64,000 nucleotides of DNA. Origin: GCA-2683825 sp965662355. Its GTDB lineage: Bacteria; Planctomycetota; UBA1135; GCA-002686595. Positions 9,577 to 19,004 of the stretch are shown here, one piece after another. A program made the position numbers and the translations under genes. The notes beneath the pieces were generated by a model that ran no database searches, was not told the DNA's origin, and saw only the letters and a list, made by a program, of their open reading frames with translations. The DNA lies in the NCBI GenBank assembly GCA_965662355.1, contig CBFIHP010000003.1:124001-188000 (forward strand), read 5' to 3'. Numbering within the stretch: the stretch's first letter is position 1; each line of letters opens with the position of its first letter.

Positions 9577-12500
9577 GAGTCGGAGGATAGTACCGACGTG
9601 GAGCCTTGCAACGACGGATCCGGTTCATGGACAGCGCGGCCCTGGAGAAGGGCCCTGACCGTCGTGATTGGCCTGCGGACGAACTCCGTGAAATCCTCGA
9701 GTGCCGCATAGGCACAGGGCACGATCAAGAGGATCAGGAAGGTCGAGAAGAACAGCCCGAAGAACATCGTGACAGCCATGGGCTGCAGGAATCGGGCCTG
9801 CCCGCTGGCGAAGAAGGTCAGAGGCGAGATGCCGAGCATCGTCGTGATCGAGGTCAGGAGGATCGGGCGAAATCGCTGGCGTCCGGCCACGATCAAGGCC
9901 TCGCCCATCGGCATCCCCTCGTTGCGTCTCTGGTTGACGAAATCCAGAAGGATCAACGAATCGTTCACCACGATCCCGGTCAGGGCCACGAACCCGATCA
10001 GCGACATGAACGAAAGCGGTCGATCCATCCACAGATGCCCGATGACCATCCCAACGGCGCCGAAGGGTATGGCCGCCATCACGACAAAAGGCTTCATCAG
10101 GGACTGGAAGAGGCTCCCGAGGATCATGTAGATCAGAAAGAGCGCCAGCACGAGCGAGGCCATGAGGCCCTCGAACGACTCGGCTGCGTCCTCGGCCTCG
10201 CCCTGGAACTCGATCGATGTACCTGGATAGCGTTGGCCGATGTCCGCGTAACGCTCCTCGACAGCCGCGGTGATCAGCGCCGCGTTTCCCTCGCGCTTGT
10301 TCACATCGGCCTGGACAGCGATCGAGCGCGCGCCGTCTTCGCGCGAGATGCGCGAGGGCCCCGTCGTCTCGTAGAGATCGCACACCATGGCCAGTGGCAC
10401 CGGAGGTCGGACCCCCACCTCGCCGTCCGGCGTGCGGCCGGGCAGGTTGACGAGCACGTGCTCGAGCACGGAACGCTCTTCGCGCAGCGCTTCGGGGAGC
10501 TTCACGATGATCTCGACGTCATCTCTCCCCCGCCGTAGCCGCCCGTAGCGCACTCCCTCGAAGGCGCTCCGTAACTCGCGTGAGAGGGCTTCCTCGTCGA
10601 ACCCCAGGAGCCGCCCCGCAGCATTGACGCGCAGTCGAACCTCTCGCTTGCCTTCCTGATCGGTGTCGTGCACGTCACGCACACCGCGAAAGCCAGCGAT
10701 AAAGCCCTTCATGTCTTCCGTGACGAGCCGCAAGGCCTCGATGTCGGGTCCGCGAACCGAGACGTCGATGGCGCGCCCCGTCGGCCCGGCCTGGGGTTGG
10801 ATGATGTCGAGACTCTCGACCCGGGGTGGAAGGTCGGCCAGGAAGCGAGTCCGCAGGTCCTCGATGATCTCGTTTGTCGAACGGCGCTGCTTGTCGTCCT
10901 CCCTGAGCTCGACCCAGACTTGGCCCAGGTTCTGCGCCACCGTGAACTGGGATGCATCCACATACGACACACCGGCGACCGTATTCGTGCTGTCCAGCTC
11001 GTTCTCGGGGAGCTCGAAGATACGCCGCTCGAGCTCGACCAGAACCTCGTCGGTCTCCCCCACGGAGGTGCCATTCAGCGCTCGCACGTTGACGGAAAAG
11101 ACCTTGGACTCGAAGTCGTCGAAGAGCACGAACGGGATGTGGTAGACCGCGGCACCTACCAGCAAGACGATCAGGGCACTGACCGCCGCCATGCTGGGAT
11201 AGCGCCAGCGGATGCAGAAGCCCAGGCAGCGAACGTATCCATCGCGCATCGGGTCGTACCAGCGGCGTACGGGCTTGCCTTCGACACCGGGCGGCCGAAC
11301 GCGCCCCGTCCAGTGCGCCAGGTGCGAGGGCAGCACCATCAAGGCTTCGACCATGGACGCGATCAGACAGAAGCTCACGATCAGGGGCAGGGGGCGCATG
11401 AACTGTCCCATCGTCCCGCCGATCAGCAGCGTGGGCAGAAAGGCTGCAATGGTGGTCAGGATCGTGGCCATGACCGGCTTGCCGACTTCCGCCACCCCCT
11501 GGATGGCCGCCTCGCTGGGAGACAGCCCTTCCTCCATCAGACGATAGGCGTTCTCGCCCACGACGATCGCATCGTCGACGATCATGCCCAGCACGACGAT
11601 CAACGCGAACATGGTCAGCATGTTCATCGTCAAGCCGATGCCCGCCGCGATGATCAGTCCGCCGAGGAAGGCCAAGGGGATCCCGATGGCGGTCATGAAG
11701 GCGATGCGCAGATTCAAGAACAGAATCAGCGAGATCAGCACCAGGACCCCGCCCAGGAAGGCGGAGTTCTTCATCACCTTCAGGCGATTCCTGACGTAGA
11801 TGGAAAGGTCGGAGTTGGTCCCTATGGCCACGCCGTGGGGCAGGCCCTCACGCAACGACTCGAGCCTCTTGTAGACGTCACGGACAATCTGGATCGCATC
11901 CCCGCGCGCCTCCTTGTTGACCCGCAAGTAGATGGACGGTCGTCCCATGAAGCGCGAACGAACCGCACGGCGCTCGTAGGTGTCGCTGATCCGCGCCACC
12001 TCGTGCAGCTTGACACCCGCCCCATCTGGGCGGTGGATCACGAAGAGATCCCTGAGGTCGGCCGCCTCGTTCACTCCCGCTTCGACGCGCAGCAGATAGT
12101 CGCCCGAATCGGTTTCGAGTCGACCCAAGGGGCGGTCGGAAGCGCGCCCCCGAATCGCACGCCCGATGTCATCGAGGGTCAGACCGAAACTCTCGAGCGC
12201 ATAGGGATCCACCTCGACCCACACGCGCGGCTCCCGGTATCCCTGGAGAATGACCTGGGCCACCCCTTCGATCTTTTCGAGCTCGCGTTTCGTGTCGTCG
12301 GCGATACGCCGCAGCTCCTCTTCGCTCTCGTTGCCGTAGATGAACACGGCGATGGCCGGGAACTCGCTGCGAATCTCGTCGACGACGGGGTCGTCCACCT
12401 CGTCCGGCAGTTCCAGATCACCCGACTGGATCGCTGCCCGCACGTCATCGAGCATGCGCTGCATGTCCGTGCCCGCCTGGGCGGTCAGGGTGACCAGTGA

Positions 12501-12770
12501 ATAGCCCTCCTGGGACGAAGAGGTCATCTCGCGCTTGCCGTCGATGCCTTCCAGCTGGTCCTCGACCGGCAGGGTGACCAGCCGCTCGACATCCTCGGGC
12601 GCCGCTCCGGGATACACCGTCGTGATCTTGATCGTGCCCAGGCTGAAGTCCGGGAAGACCTCACGGGGCATCGAGAAATAGGCAAAGAGCCCCGCCGCCA
12701 CCGCGGTCAGCGTGGCCAGGTTGACCGTGACCGGATTGTTCACGGCGAAACGCGCCAGGGCCCGGATCAT
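9573..12770 (-). CDS. RND efflux pump permease (AcrB/HAE1-like)
   Basis: 1065 residues, normal for an RND inner-membrane transporter. It has an N-terminal transmembrane helix, a first periplasmic porter domain (about 40-330), a block of six helices, a second porter domain and a final six-helix block. The proton-relay Asp pair is present in GMIVDDAIVVGEN (about 400-412). The protein would export hydrophobic compounds with proton influx, working with the adaptor encoded just upstream. No outer-membrane TolC-type gene is in the window. Its start overlaps the adaptor stop by four bases, and its stop overlaps the GNAT start by four bases. Confidence 0.95.
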   Translation of the reverse strand: MIRALARFAVNNPVTVNLATLTAVAAGLFAYFSMPREVFPDFSLGTIKITTVYPGAAPEDVERLVTLPVEDQLEGIDGKREMTSSSQEGYSLVTLTAQAGTDMQRMLDDVRAAIQSGDLELPDEVDDPVVDEIRSEFPAIAVFIYGNESEEELRRIADDTKRELEKIEGVAQVILQGYREPRVWVEVDPYALESFGLTLDDIGRAIRGRASDRPLGRLETDSGDYLLRVEAGVNEAADLRDLFVIHRPDGAGVKLHEVARISDTYERRAVRSRFMGRPSIYLRVNKEARGDAIQIVRDVYKRLESLREGLPHGVAIGTNSDLSIYVRNRLKVMKNSAFLGGVLVLISLILFLNLRIAFMTAIGIPLAFLGGLIIAAGIGLTMNMLTMFALIVVLGMIVDDAIVVGENAYRLMEEGLSPSEAAIQGVAEVGKPVMATILTTIAAFLPTLLIGGTMGQFMRPLPLIVSFCLIASMVEALMVLPSHLAHWTGRVRPPGVEGKPVRRWYDPMRDGYVRCLGFCIRWRYPSMAAVSALIVLLVGAAVYHIPFVLFDDFESKVFSVNVRALNGTSVGETDEVLVELERRIFELPENELDSTNTVAGVSYVDASQFTVAQNLGQVWVELREDDKQRRSTNEIIEDLRTRFLADLPPRVESLDIIQPQAGPTGRAIDVSVRGPDIEALRLVTEDMKGFIAGFRGVRDVHDTDQEGKREVRLRVNAAGRLLGFDEEALSRELRSAFEGVRYGRLRRGRDDVEIIVKLPEALREERSVLEHVLVNLPGRTPDGEVGVRPPVPLAMVCDLYETTGPSRISREDGARSIAVQADVNKREGNAALITAAVEERYADIGQRYPGTSIEFQGEAEDAAESFEGLMASLVLALFLIYMILGSLFQSLMKPFVVMAAIPFGAVGMVIGHLWMDRPLSFMSLIGFVALTGIVVNDSLILLDFVNQRRNEGMPMGEALIVAGRQRFRPILLTSITTMLGISPLTFFASGQARFLQPMAVTMFFGLFFSTFLILLIVPCAYAALEDFTEFVRRPITTVRALLQGRAVHEPDPSLQGSTSVLSSDS

Positions 12771-14101
12771 CTCCCTGACGCCTCCGAGGTCTCTGACGAC
12801 GACACGGGGGAGGCCTGAGCCTCGGTGATCTGGGCCCCATCGAAGAGCCGCTCGAGGGGGTGCGTCAGAAGCTCGTCACCCTCGACGAGCCCCGCCTCGA
12901 CGAAGAAACCCTCGTCGTGGGGAGCACCGAGTCGCAGTGCCAAGCGCTTTGACGTTCGGGTTCCTTCGGGACCTTGTCGCGAAACGAAGCAAGCGGCTTC
13001 GTCGCCTTCCCAGACCAGGTGGCGTCGCTCGACCCAGATCGAGTCCCGCGCTTCGAGCCGGATCTCGGCCCGAGCGAAGAGGCCGGTGGGAAGCCAGCGC
13101 TGCTTTCCCTCGCCTCCTTCGAGGGCAAACTCCCGTAGTCCACCCAGAGGCTCGATCTCGACGCGAGCGTGGCGAATGACACCATCGCTGGCGGCATCCA
13201 CGGCCCCGACCCGGGCCGGAATCTCCAGGGCATCAAAATCCCCGAGTGAGGGAAAGTCGATCGTGGCCGCGGCCCCGAGGGAAATCCGCAGGAGATCGCG
13301 CTCGGAAACCTGGGCTGCCAGAACCAGGGATTCGGCATCGACAAGCTCTCCAAGGGAGAGGCCCGGTCGGGCCGACGTGCCCAGGCTCGGCGCAGGCCCG
13401 ACCAGACGCCCGGCGAAGGGCGCCCGCACTGTGCAATCGTCCAGGTTCTGCCGCGCCAACTCGGTCGCGGCCGAGGCCAGATCCACGCCGGCCTTGGCGG
13501 TTTCCTGGGCCGCATCAGCGCTCTCGACCTCGAGCGAAGCGGTCTCGAGCGTCAGTTCCGCGCTCAGACGCTCGCTGAGGGCTCGATCGAGTCGACTTCG
13601 GCTCTCCGCCCCCTCGCCTTCGAGGCTGGACAGCCGCTGGTGCTCGCGTTGGGCTACCGCTAGCAACTGGCGGCCCATGGTCTCGTTGGCCCGCGCCCGC
13701 TGCGTATGGACCTCCGCGGTACGGAGCCTGGCCTGGGCTTCGGCCAGCCGAGCTCCCCTGGAACGCAGGTCCAGCTCGAAGTCGACCGGGTCCAGCCGAA
13801 CGAGCACCTGCCCTTTCGCGACCTGCGCCCCCGGTTGCCAGGTTTCGTCCACGGACACGATTCTGGCCGTGACACCGGCCGTGATGACGGCCCGGCGGCG
13901 GGCTTCGAGGTTGCCGAAAACCTCGACAAGGGGGGTGCGCTCGAGGCGTTCCAAGCGGAGCGAACGAACGGGAATCGGGCCGAGGTCCCGGACGGCCGCC
14001 CGGGGGGGATCGTGCTCGACGGCGACCACGAGAAACCAGGTAGGCACACTCAGCCCCACGATGAGGAGGATCGCGAGGGCACTCTTCTTGGTGTGGTTCA
14101 T
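12767..14101 (-). CDS. RND efflux periplasmic adaptor (membrane fusion protein)
   Basis: 444 residues. An N-terminal membrane anchor (about 7-28) is followed by the lipoyl-like half motif near 75-110 (GNLEARRRAVITAGV, KGQVLVRLDPVDF). A long Ala/Glu/Arg-rich coiled-coil hairpin (about 110-215) follows, then the second lipoyl half (TVRAPFAGRL) and beta-barrel domains. This is the HlyD/AcrA architecture that bridges the pump to an outer-membrane channel. It is the first gene of the minus-strand efflux operon, with its ATGA overlapping the pump start. The Ser/Glu-rich tail of about 20 residues is probably disordered. The divergent region upstream (14102-14313) is shared with tig. Confidence 0.92.
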   Translation of the reverse strand: MNHTKKSALAILLIVGLSVPTWFLVVAVEHDPPRAAVRDLGPIPVRSLRLERLERTPLVEVFGNLEARRRAVITAGVTARIVSVDETWQPGAQVAKGQVLVRLDPVDFELDLRSRGARLAEAQARLRTAEVHTQRARANETMGRQLLAVAQREHQRLSSLEGEGAESRSRLDRALSERLSAELTLETASLEVESADAAQETAKAGVDLASAATELARQNLDDCTVRAPFAGRLVGPAPSLGTSARPGLSLGELVDAESLVLAAQVSERDLLRISLGAAATIDFPSLGDFDALEIPARVGAVDAASDGVIRHARVEIEPLGGLREFALEGGEGKQRWLPTGLFARAEIRLEARDSIWVERRHLVWEGDEAACFVSRQGPEGTRTSKRLALRLGAPHDEGFFVEAGLVEGDELLTHPLERLFDGAQITEAQASPVSSSETSEASGR

Positions 14102-14313
14102 GGCAAAAGCGGGGAGGTGTGCCGGTCAACTTAGCACCGCATCAGCGCTCCACTCCGATTTCGACCAGCTTCTCCGCACTCTGAAGGCCCGAAAGTCGAG
14201 CTCTTCTCTCCGAGGGTCCCATCCCTTGTCCGGGCGGGGCGCTGGACGAGCCAGGTTGGGCTCGATAATCTCGCCGGTTCTGCCTTCTCCAACAGCGACG
14301 AATCAAGGACACC

Positions 14314-15651
14314 ATGGCACAGAAAGCGCCGAAAGCCGACCCCCTCGAGGGCGTCGAGATCACCGTGGACCAAAGCGCCCCCTGCTCGGCCCAGGTCAAG
14401 ATCAGCGTCCCCCCGGACAAGCTGAAGGACGCCCGCGACAAGATCACGCGCAACCTCGGAAAACGCTTTCGGGTCAAGGGCTTCCGTCCCGGCAAGGCTC
14501 CGCTGCCCATGATCGAAAAGCAGTTCGGCGGAGACATCGACCAAGAGGTGCTGCGCCATTTCCTCGACAGCGGGATCAAGAAGGTCGTCGCGGACAACGA
14601 GCTGGCACCCGCTGCCCAACCCCGCATCCAGCTCGACAAGTATCCGGAAGCAGGCGCTCCCCTCGAGACCGAGTTCGAGATCCCGTTGCGTCCGAAGATC
14701 GAGGTCGGGAACATCGAGGGGCTGGCGGTGGACGGCCACGCCATCACGGTCACCGACGAGGAAGTCGAAGGCGCCATCGCCGATCTCAAGCGTCAGCAAT
14801 CGCGCGTCGAACCCGCGAAGGATGCCGGCTTGGAAGAAGAGGGCATGATGCTCTGCAATCTCGGCTATACCCTCGAGGGCGAGGAGAAGCCCTGCCTCGA
14901 ACGCGAAGGCATCCGCTTGACGACCAAGACGACGCCCTGGGGCATCGAAGCCGAGTCCTTCGAAAAAGAGGTGCTCGGAGCCAAGGTCGGAGACGAGCGC
15001 AACTTCGAAGTAAAGCTGCCCGACGAATTCCCCGTCGAGGAGGCACGCGGCAAGAAGGCCACGCTGAACATGCGCTTCGACGAGGTCTACAAGGTCACCC
15101 CCCCCAGCGACGAGGAGATCTTCGCCACGATGGAGGTCACCACCTCGGCTGGCATGACCGAAGCCGTGCGCGCTCGCATCCTCGATCACAAGCAAGGCTC
15201 CGAAAACCATCGGGTCGAGAATGCTCTGATCGAGAAGATTCTTCAAGATCACCCCTTCGAGCTACCGGAGGTCCTCGTCTCCGACCAGGTGGAAGGGCGC
15301 TTGGCCGAGCTTCGCGAGAACCTCGAAAAAGAGAAGCTCGATGCCGAGACCGTCGCCGAGCGGATCGCTACCGAGCGCGAAGGGGCCGAGACGGCCAGCC
15401 GTCAGGGCCTGAAAGCCATCTACCTCTTCGAGGAAATCGCGAAGGAGAAAGACCTCCTTTTAAAGGCACAGGACTTCGAGGCCGAATTCGCGGCGATCGC
15501 CCTGCGCAACAACACGACCCCCGCCGAGGTTCAGAAGTACTACGCCGAGGAACAGGGCCTCGTGAATCAGCTCGGGCTGGAACTCCTGGAGCGCAAGGTC
15601 CGCAGTTTCTTGCGCGAGTCTGCCGATATCCAGACCGTGTCGGCCGAGTGA
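14314..15651 (+). CDS. tig: Trigger factor, ribosome-associated chaperone
   Basis: 445 residues, the usual length. The N-terminal ribosome-binding domain carries the signature GFRPGKAP (about 56-63). A divergent FKBP-like middle domain follows (about 155-245), then the helical C-terminal chaperone domain rich in Glu and Lys. The protein binds near the peptide exit tunnel and shields nascent chains. AAGGAC about five bases before the ATG supports the start. It sits just upstream of clpP and clpX, the tig-clpP-clpX order common in bacteria. The PPIase domain has lost much of the FKBP consensus, so isomerase activity is doubtful while holdase activity is likely. Confidence 0.93.
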   Translation: MAQKAPKADPLEGVEITVDQSAPCSAQVKISVPPDKLKDARDKITRNLGKRFRVKGFRPGKAPLPMIEKQFGGDIDQEVLRHFLDSGIKKVVADNELAPAAQPRIQLDKYPEAGAPLETEFEIPLRPKIEVGNIEGLAVDGHAITVTDEEVEGAIADLKRQQSRVEPAKDAGLEEEGMMLCNLGYTLEGEEKPCLEREGIRLTTKTTPWGIEAESFEKEVLGAKVGDERNFEVKLPDEFPVEEARGKKATLNMRFDEVYKVTPPSDEEIFATMEVTTSAGMTEAVRARILDHKQGSENHRVENALIEKILQDHPFELPEVLVSDQVEGRLAELRENLEKEKLDAETVAERIATEREGAETASRQGLKAIYLFEEIAKEKDLLLKAQDFEAEFAAIALRNNTTPAEVQKYYAEEQGLVNQLGLELLERKVRSFLRESADIQTVSAE

Positions 15652-15811
15652 GGCCGGCTCGGCGGCCCCCGCCGCGCCAAAACTCTCCTCCGAAGGGTCT
15701 GGGCGATTGAATGGAGGGGGTCGATCGTTTAGAGACTGCGAAAGCAGCTTTCCCAGATCGTCGTCCTCCAGACCCCGTACTCCAGCCATCAGGAGCCCCT
15801 GTAGCCATCCC

Positions 15812-16417
15812 ATGAGTGCCCAAAACAGTTTCATCCCGTTCGTCATCGAAAGAACCGGGCGCGGCGAGCGCTCGATGGACATTTATTCCCGACTCCTGGA
15901 AGAGCGGATCGTCTTCATCGGCACGGGCATCGACGACGGCGTTGCGAACGCCGTGATGGCGCAGCTCCTGTTCCTCGATAAGTCCAACCGGACCCAGGAC
16001 ATCAACATCTACATCAACTCGCCGGGCGGTTCGGTCACCGCGGGGATGGCGATTTACGACACGATGCAATTCGTGAAGCCCGACGTCGCCACGTACTGCC
16101 TGGGGCAGGCCGCATCGATGGGTGCCTTGCTCCTGGCTGGCGGCGCCGCCGGTAAGCGCTTTGCACTTCCGAACTCGCGCATCATGATCCACCAGCCTTG
16201 GGGTGGTGCTCAGGGAACCGCGTCGGACCTGGAGATCCAGGTAGAGGAGATTCTCAAGGCAAAAAAGCGTTTGGAGGAAATACTTGCACACCACTCGGGC
16301 AAAGATGCGAAGGAAATCGCCAAGGCGACCGATCGGGACCACTTCATGAACCCCGATGAAGCCCAACAATTCGGGCTTATCGATCACATCGTCACCAAGT
16401 TGGATGATCAGAGCTAG
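15812..16417 (+). CDS. clpP: ATP-dependent Clp protease proteolytic subunit
   Basis: 201 residues from the ATG at 15812, which gives the standard length; the frame stays open upstream to 15707 but that part is not ClpP-like. The serine-protease triad is Ser102 (GQAASMGALLL), His127 (MIHQP) and Asp176 (RDHF), with the spacing seen in E. coli ClpP. The YINSPGG loop and the N-terminal FVIERTGRGERSMDIYSRLL segment are conserved. It forms the barrel protease fed by ClpX, whose gene starts 42 bases downstream. AGGAG at 15791-15795 is a little distant from the start, so translation may not rely on it. Confidence 0.96.
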   Translation: MSAQNSFIPFVIERTGRGERSMDIYSRLLEERIVFIGTGIDDGVANAVMAQLLFLDKSNRTQDINIYINSPGGSVTAGMAIYDTMQFVKPDVATYCLGQAASMGALLLAGGAAGKRFALPNSRIMIHQPWGGAQGTASDLEIQVEEILKAKKRLEEILAHHSGKDAKEIAKATDRDHFMNPDEAQQFGLIDHIVTKLDDQS

Positions 16418-16459
16418 AATAGACGGGAGTTCGGTAACCCCCCCCTCGATTCCCCTCCC

Positions 16460-17875
16460 ATGACCCGTTCCTCCGGCCGAGGGCGCCACGTAGAACGCTG
16501 TACGTTCTGCGAAAAGATGCGCCACCACGTTGACTCACTCATTGCGGGTCCCCCCGGTGTCTACATTTGCAACGAATGCATAGAGATATGCAATTCAATC
16601 TTGCAGGAAGAGCAACGCCGAGGGGATGGTAGCCCTCGCTCCGGTGAAAGGCGTCGTACTGGTACGCGCGGTGCCGTTGGACGTGAGCTACAGACCAAAC
16701 TTCCCACTCCGATCGAGATCGTTCGTCGGCTTGACGAATACGTGATCGGGCAGAACCAGGCGAAGAAGGTTCTCGCGGTCGCTGTCTATAACCACTACAA
16801 GCGCTTGCGTCAGAAGGCCGGCAAGGTCGAAGGCGCCGAGATCGAAAAGTCGAACGTTCTTTTGCTCGGGCCGACAGGCTCGGGCAAGACACTTCTGGCG
16901 CGAACCCTCGCGCGGATGCTGGACGTTCCCTTCGCGATAGCCGATGCGACGACCCTGACCGAAGCCGGCTACGTCGGCGAGGATGTCGAGAACATCCTAT
17001 TGAAGCTCCTGCAGAACGCGGACTTCGACAAGGACCGGGCCCAGCAAGGCATCATCTACATCGACGAGATCGACAAGATCGGCAGGACGACGTCCAACGT
17101 ATCCATCACGCGCGACGTTTCGGGTGAGGGGGTCCAGCAAGCCCTGCTCAAGATCCTGGAAGGCACCGTTGCCAACGTCCCGCCCCAGGGCGGCCGCAAG
17201 CATCCGGAGCAGGCCTACATCCAGGTCGATACCAGCAACATCCTCTTCATTTGCGGAGGGACGTTCTCGAACATCCAGGATGTCATCTCCAAGCGGATCG
17301 GTCGCGACCGCATCGGCTTCGGCGGCTCGACGTCGGAAGAAGAGAAGAAGACCCCCGCCTGGCTCCAGGCGGACGCGAACGTCGCTCAGGACGAGATCCT
17401 GCGTCACGTCTCCCCGAAGGACCTGATCGAGTTCGGGATGATCCCCGAATTTGTTGGCCGCCTGCCGGTCATGGTCACTCTGAGCCATCTCAAGCGCAAC
17501 GATCTCGTGCGCATCCTCACGGAACCGAAGAATGCCCTCACGCGCCAGTACCAGAACCTCTTCGGGATGGAGGATGCCCAGCTCGAATTCAACAAGGAAG
17601 GTCTCGAGGAAATCGCTTCCGTGGCGATCGAACGAGAGACCGGGGTACGCGCCCTACGCTCGATTCTCGAGGGCATCCTGCTCGACCTGCTGTACGAGCT
17701 CCCGAATCGCACGGACGACCGGAACTTCCTGATCGATGCGAACGTGGTTCGTGGACGAACGCAGCTGGCCCTCGGGCTCAATGCGTCGAACATCGAGCCT
17801 CCCGAACCGGAAGCCTCCGAAGAACCGCCGGAAGAACCTGCGGATCCCGAAGAGGAAAAGCGCGAAAGCGCATAG
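16460..17875 (+). CDS. clpX: ATP-dependent Clp protease ATP-binding subunit ClpX
   Basis: 471 residues. The N-terminal zinc-binding domain has CTFC and CNEC pairs within the first 45 residues. A charged linker (about 50-75) leads to one AAA+ domain with Walker A GPTGSGKT, the pore loop GYVGED, Walker B IIYIDEIDKI, the ClpP-binding IGF loop (IGFGG) and the sensor region. ClpX unfolds tagged proteins and feeds them to ClpP. The last 30 residues are an acidic Pro/Glu tail (PEPEASEEPPEEP), longer than usual. Two strong hairpins follow the stop. Confidence 0.97.
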   Translation: MTRSSGRGRHVERCTFCEKMRHHVDSLIAGPPGVYICNECIEICNSILQEEQRRGDGSPRSGERRRTGTRGAVGRELQTKLPTPIEIVRRLDEYVIGQNQAKKVLAVAVYNHYKRLRQKAGKVEGAEIEKSNVLLLGPTGSGKTLLARTLARMLDVPFAIADATTLTEAGYVGEDVENILLKLLQNADFDKDRAQQGIIYIDEIDKIGRTTSNVSITRDVSGEGVQQALLKILEGTVANVPPQGGRKHPEQAYIQVDTSNILFICGGTFSNIQDVISKRIGRDRIGFGGSTSEEEKKTPAWLQADANVAQDEILRHVSPKDLIEFGMIPEFVGRLPVMVTLSHLKRNDLVRILTEPKNALTRQYQNLFGMEDAQLEFNKEGLEEIASVAIERETGVRALRSILEGILLDLLYELPNRTDDRNFLIDANVVRGRTQLALGLNASNIEPPEPEASEEPPEEPADPEEEKRESA

Positions 17876-17890
17876 CCCCTCATGATCGCC

Positions 17891-17971
17891 CCTGGGTGCA
17901 CGCAGCACCCAGGAATCGGCAATCGTCCGCCCCCCGAGGTGAGCCACGTTTGGCTCACCTCGGGGGGCGGA
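17891..17971 (+). terminator. Two consecutive hairpins downstream of clpX
   Basis: Hairpin 1 has a 9-bp stem, CCTGGGTGC at 17891-17899 with GCACCCAGG at 17905-17913 and a 5-base loop. Hairpin 2 is a perfect 21-bp stem, 17926-17946 with 17951-17971 and the 4-base loop CGTT; its right arm contains TGGCTCACCTCGGGGGGCGG. Only a short T-run (CATTTTCC) follows about five bases later. It most likely ends the tig-clpP-clpX transcript or protects its 3' end. Confidence 0.75.
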
Positions 17972-18048
17972 GTCATTTTCCTCTCGAAGCCACCCCCCGG
18001 CGGGGCTACTTTCCCCGCTCGCTCCTCGGCGCAACGCTTGATTCCGAA

Positions 18049-18999
18049 ATGACAAAGGAACTAACGATTCACTATCACCGGGACTTCGACGGGATGGTCT
18101 CCGCCGCCGTCCTGGCCAAGATCCTGCGTTCCCGATTCAGCGAGAGCCCCGGCTGGCGCAGCGTCAACTACGACCAGCGCTCGGATTGGGAGAACTTCCA
18201 GAAAGGCGAGCGTTTCGCCATCGTGGATTTCCACTTCCATCCCCGGGCCGAATACTGGTTCGATCACCACCCGACGACCTTTCTCACCCCGGAGCTCCGG
18301 GCCCAATACCAGCCCTCCGACCGCTGGTTGTGGGACGAGACCTCGCCGTCCTGCCCCCCCCTGATTCTCGAGCACGCCAAGGAACACTGGGGGTTCTCGC
18401 CCACCGAGCGTTTCCTCGACATGTCGCACTGGTCGAACGTGATCGACGCCGCGCGCTTTCGGGACGTCGAGCAAGCCCTCTTCGGGGACGACGCCGCCCT
18501 GCGCATCTCGCGGGCGCTGACCGCCGCACCGGATCCCAACTGGACCGACACCCTGGTCGGTGCCATGGTCGACAATTCACTGGAAGACGTGGCCCGGCGC
18601 GCCGATGTCGAGAAAGCTTGGCAACGCGCCGTGCGCAACCGCGACAAAGCGCTGCGTCAATTCCCTCCCACCGTGGCATCCACCGACGAGATGGTCGTTC
18701 TGTACGACGCTTCGTCGAACAAGATCCGGCGCGAGCGTTTCGCCGCTTTCTTCCATTTTCCAAAAGCCCTGTATTCGGTCGGCGTCATTCCGACCCGCGC
18801 TGGGTTCCACGTGACGGCTGGACAGAATCCGTGGAACATCCCCGATTCCGGCATGCACATCGGTGAGGTCATGGAGACCTATGGCGGTGGAGGGCACCGC
18901 GCCGTGGGCGGAGTCAACGCCCGCAACCTCGAGGACGCGCGGCGCATCGCCGGTGAAATCGCCGTGGCCCTGCGGCGTTCACTCCTGGCTTCCAGCTAA
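18049..18999 (+). CDS. DHH/DHHA1-family phosphoesterase
   Basis: 316 residues from the ATG at 18049; the frame continues far upstream inside clpX, but only this part is coherent. It has metal-binding motifs of the DHH superfamily: HRDFDG (10-15), Asp60 in VDFHFHP and FDHHPT with DHH at 72-74. The DHHA1-type substrate motif GGGGHRAVGG lies near the C-terminus. Relatives include NrnA-type oligoribonucleases and RecJ-like nucleases. A role in degrading short oligonucleotides or a phosphorylated nucleotide is inferred; the exact substrate is unknown. rlmN starts five bases after the stop, so the two are co-transcribed. Confidence 0.88.
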   Translation: MTKELTIHYHRDFDGMVSAAVLAKILRSRFSESPGWRSVNYDQRSDWENFQKGERFAIVDFHFHPRAEYWFDHHPTTFLTPELRAQYQPSDRWLWDETSPSCPPLILEHAKEHWGFSPTERFLDMSHWSNVIDAARFRDVEQALFGDDAALRISRALTAAPDPNWTDTLVGAMVDNSLEDVARRADVEKAWQRAVRNRDKALRQFPPTVASTDEMVVLYDASSNKIRRERFAAFFHFPKALYSVGVIPTRAGFHVTAGQNPWNIPDSGMHIGEVMETYGGGGHRAVGGVNARNLEDARRIAGEIAVALRRSLLASS

Positions 19000-19004
19000 C
19001 GACG

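Noticed and set aside
10668..12500. A 610-codon plus-strand frame opposite the RND pump
   Set aside because: The product is rich in Asp, His and Gln with no domain, and the pump on the other strand is unmistakable.
12825..15710. A 961-codon plus-strand frame running over the adaptor gene and into tig
   Set aside because: It crosses two real genes in other frames and its translation is Arg/Ser-rich low complexity.
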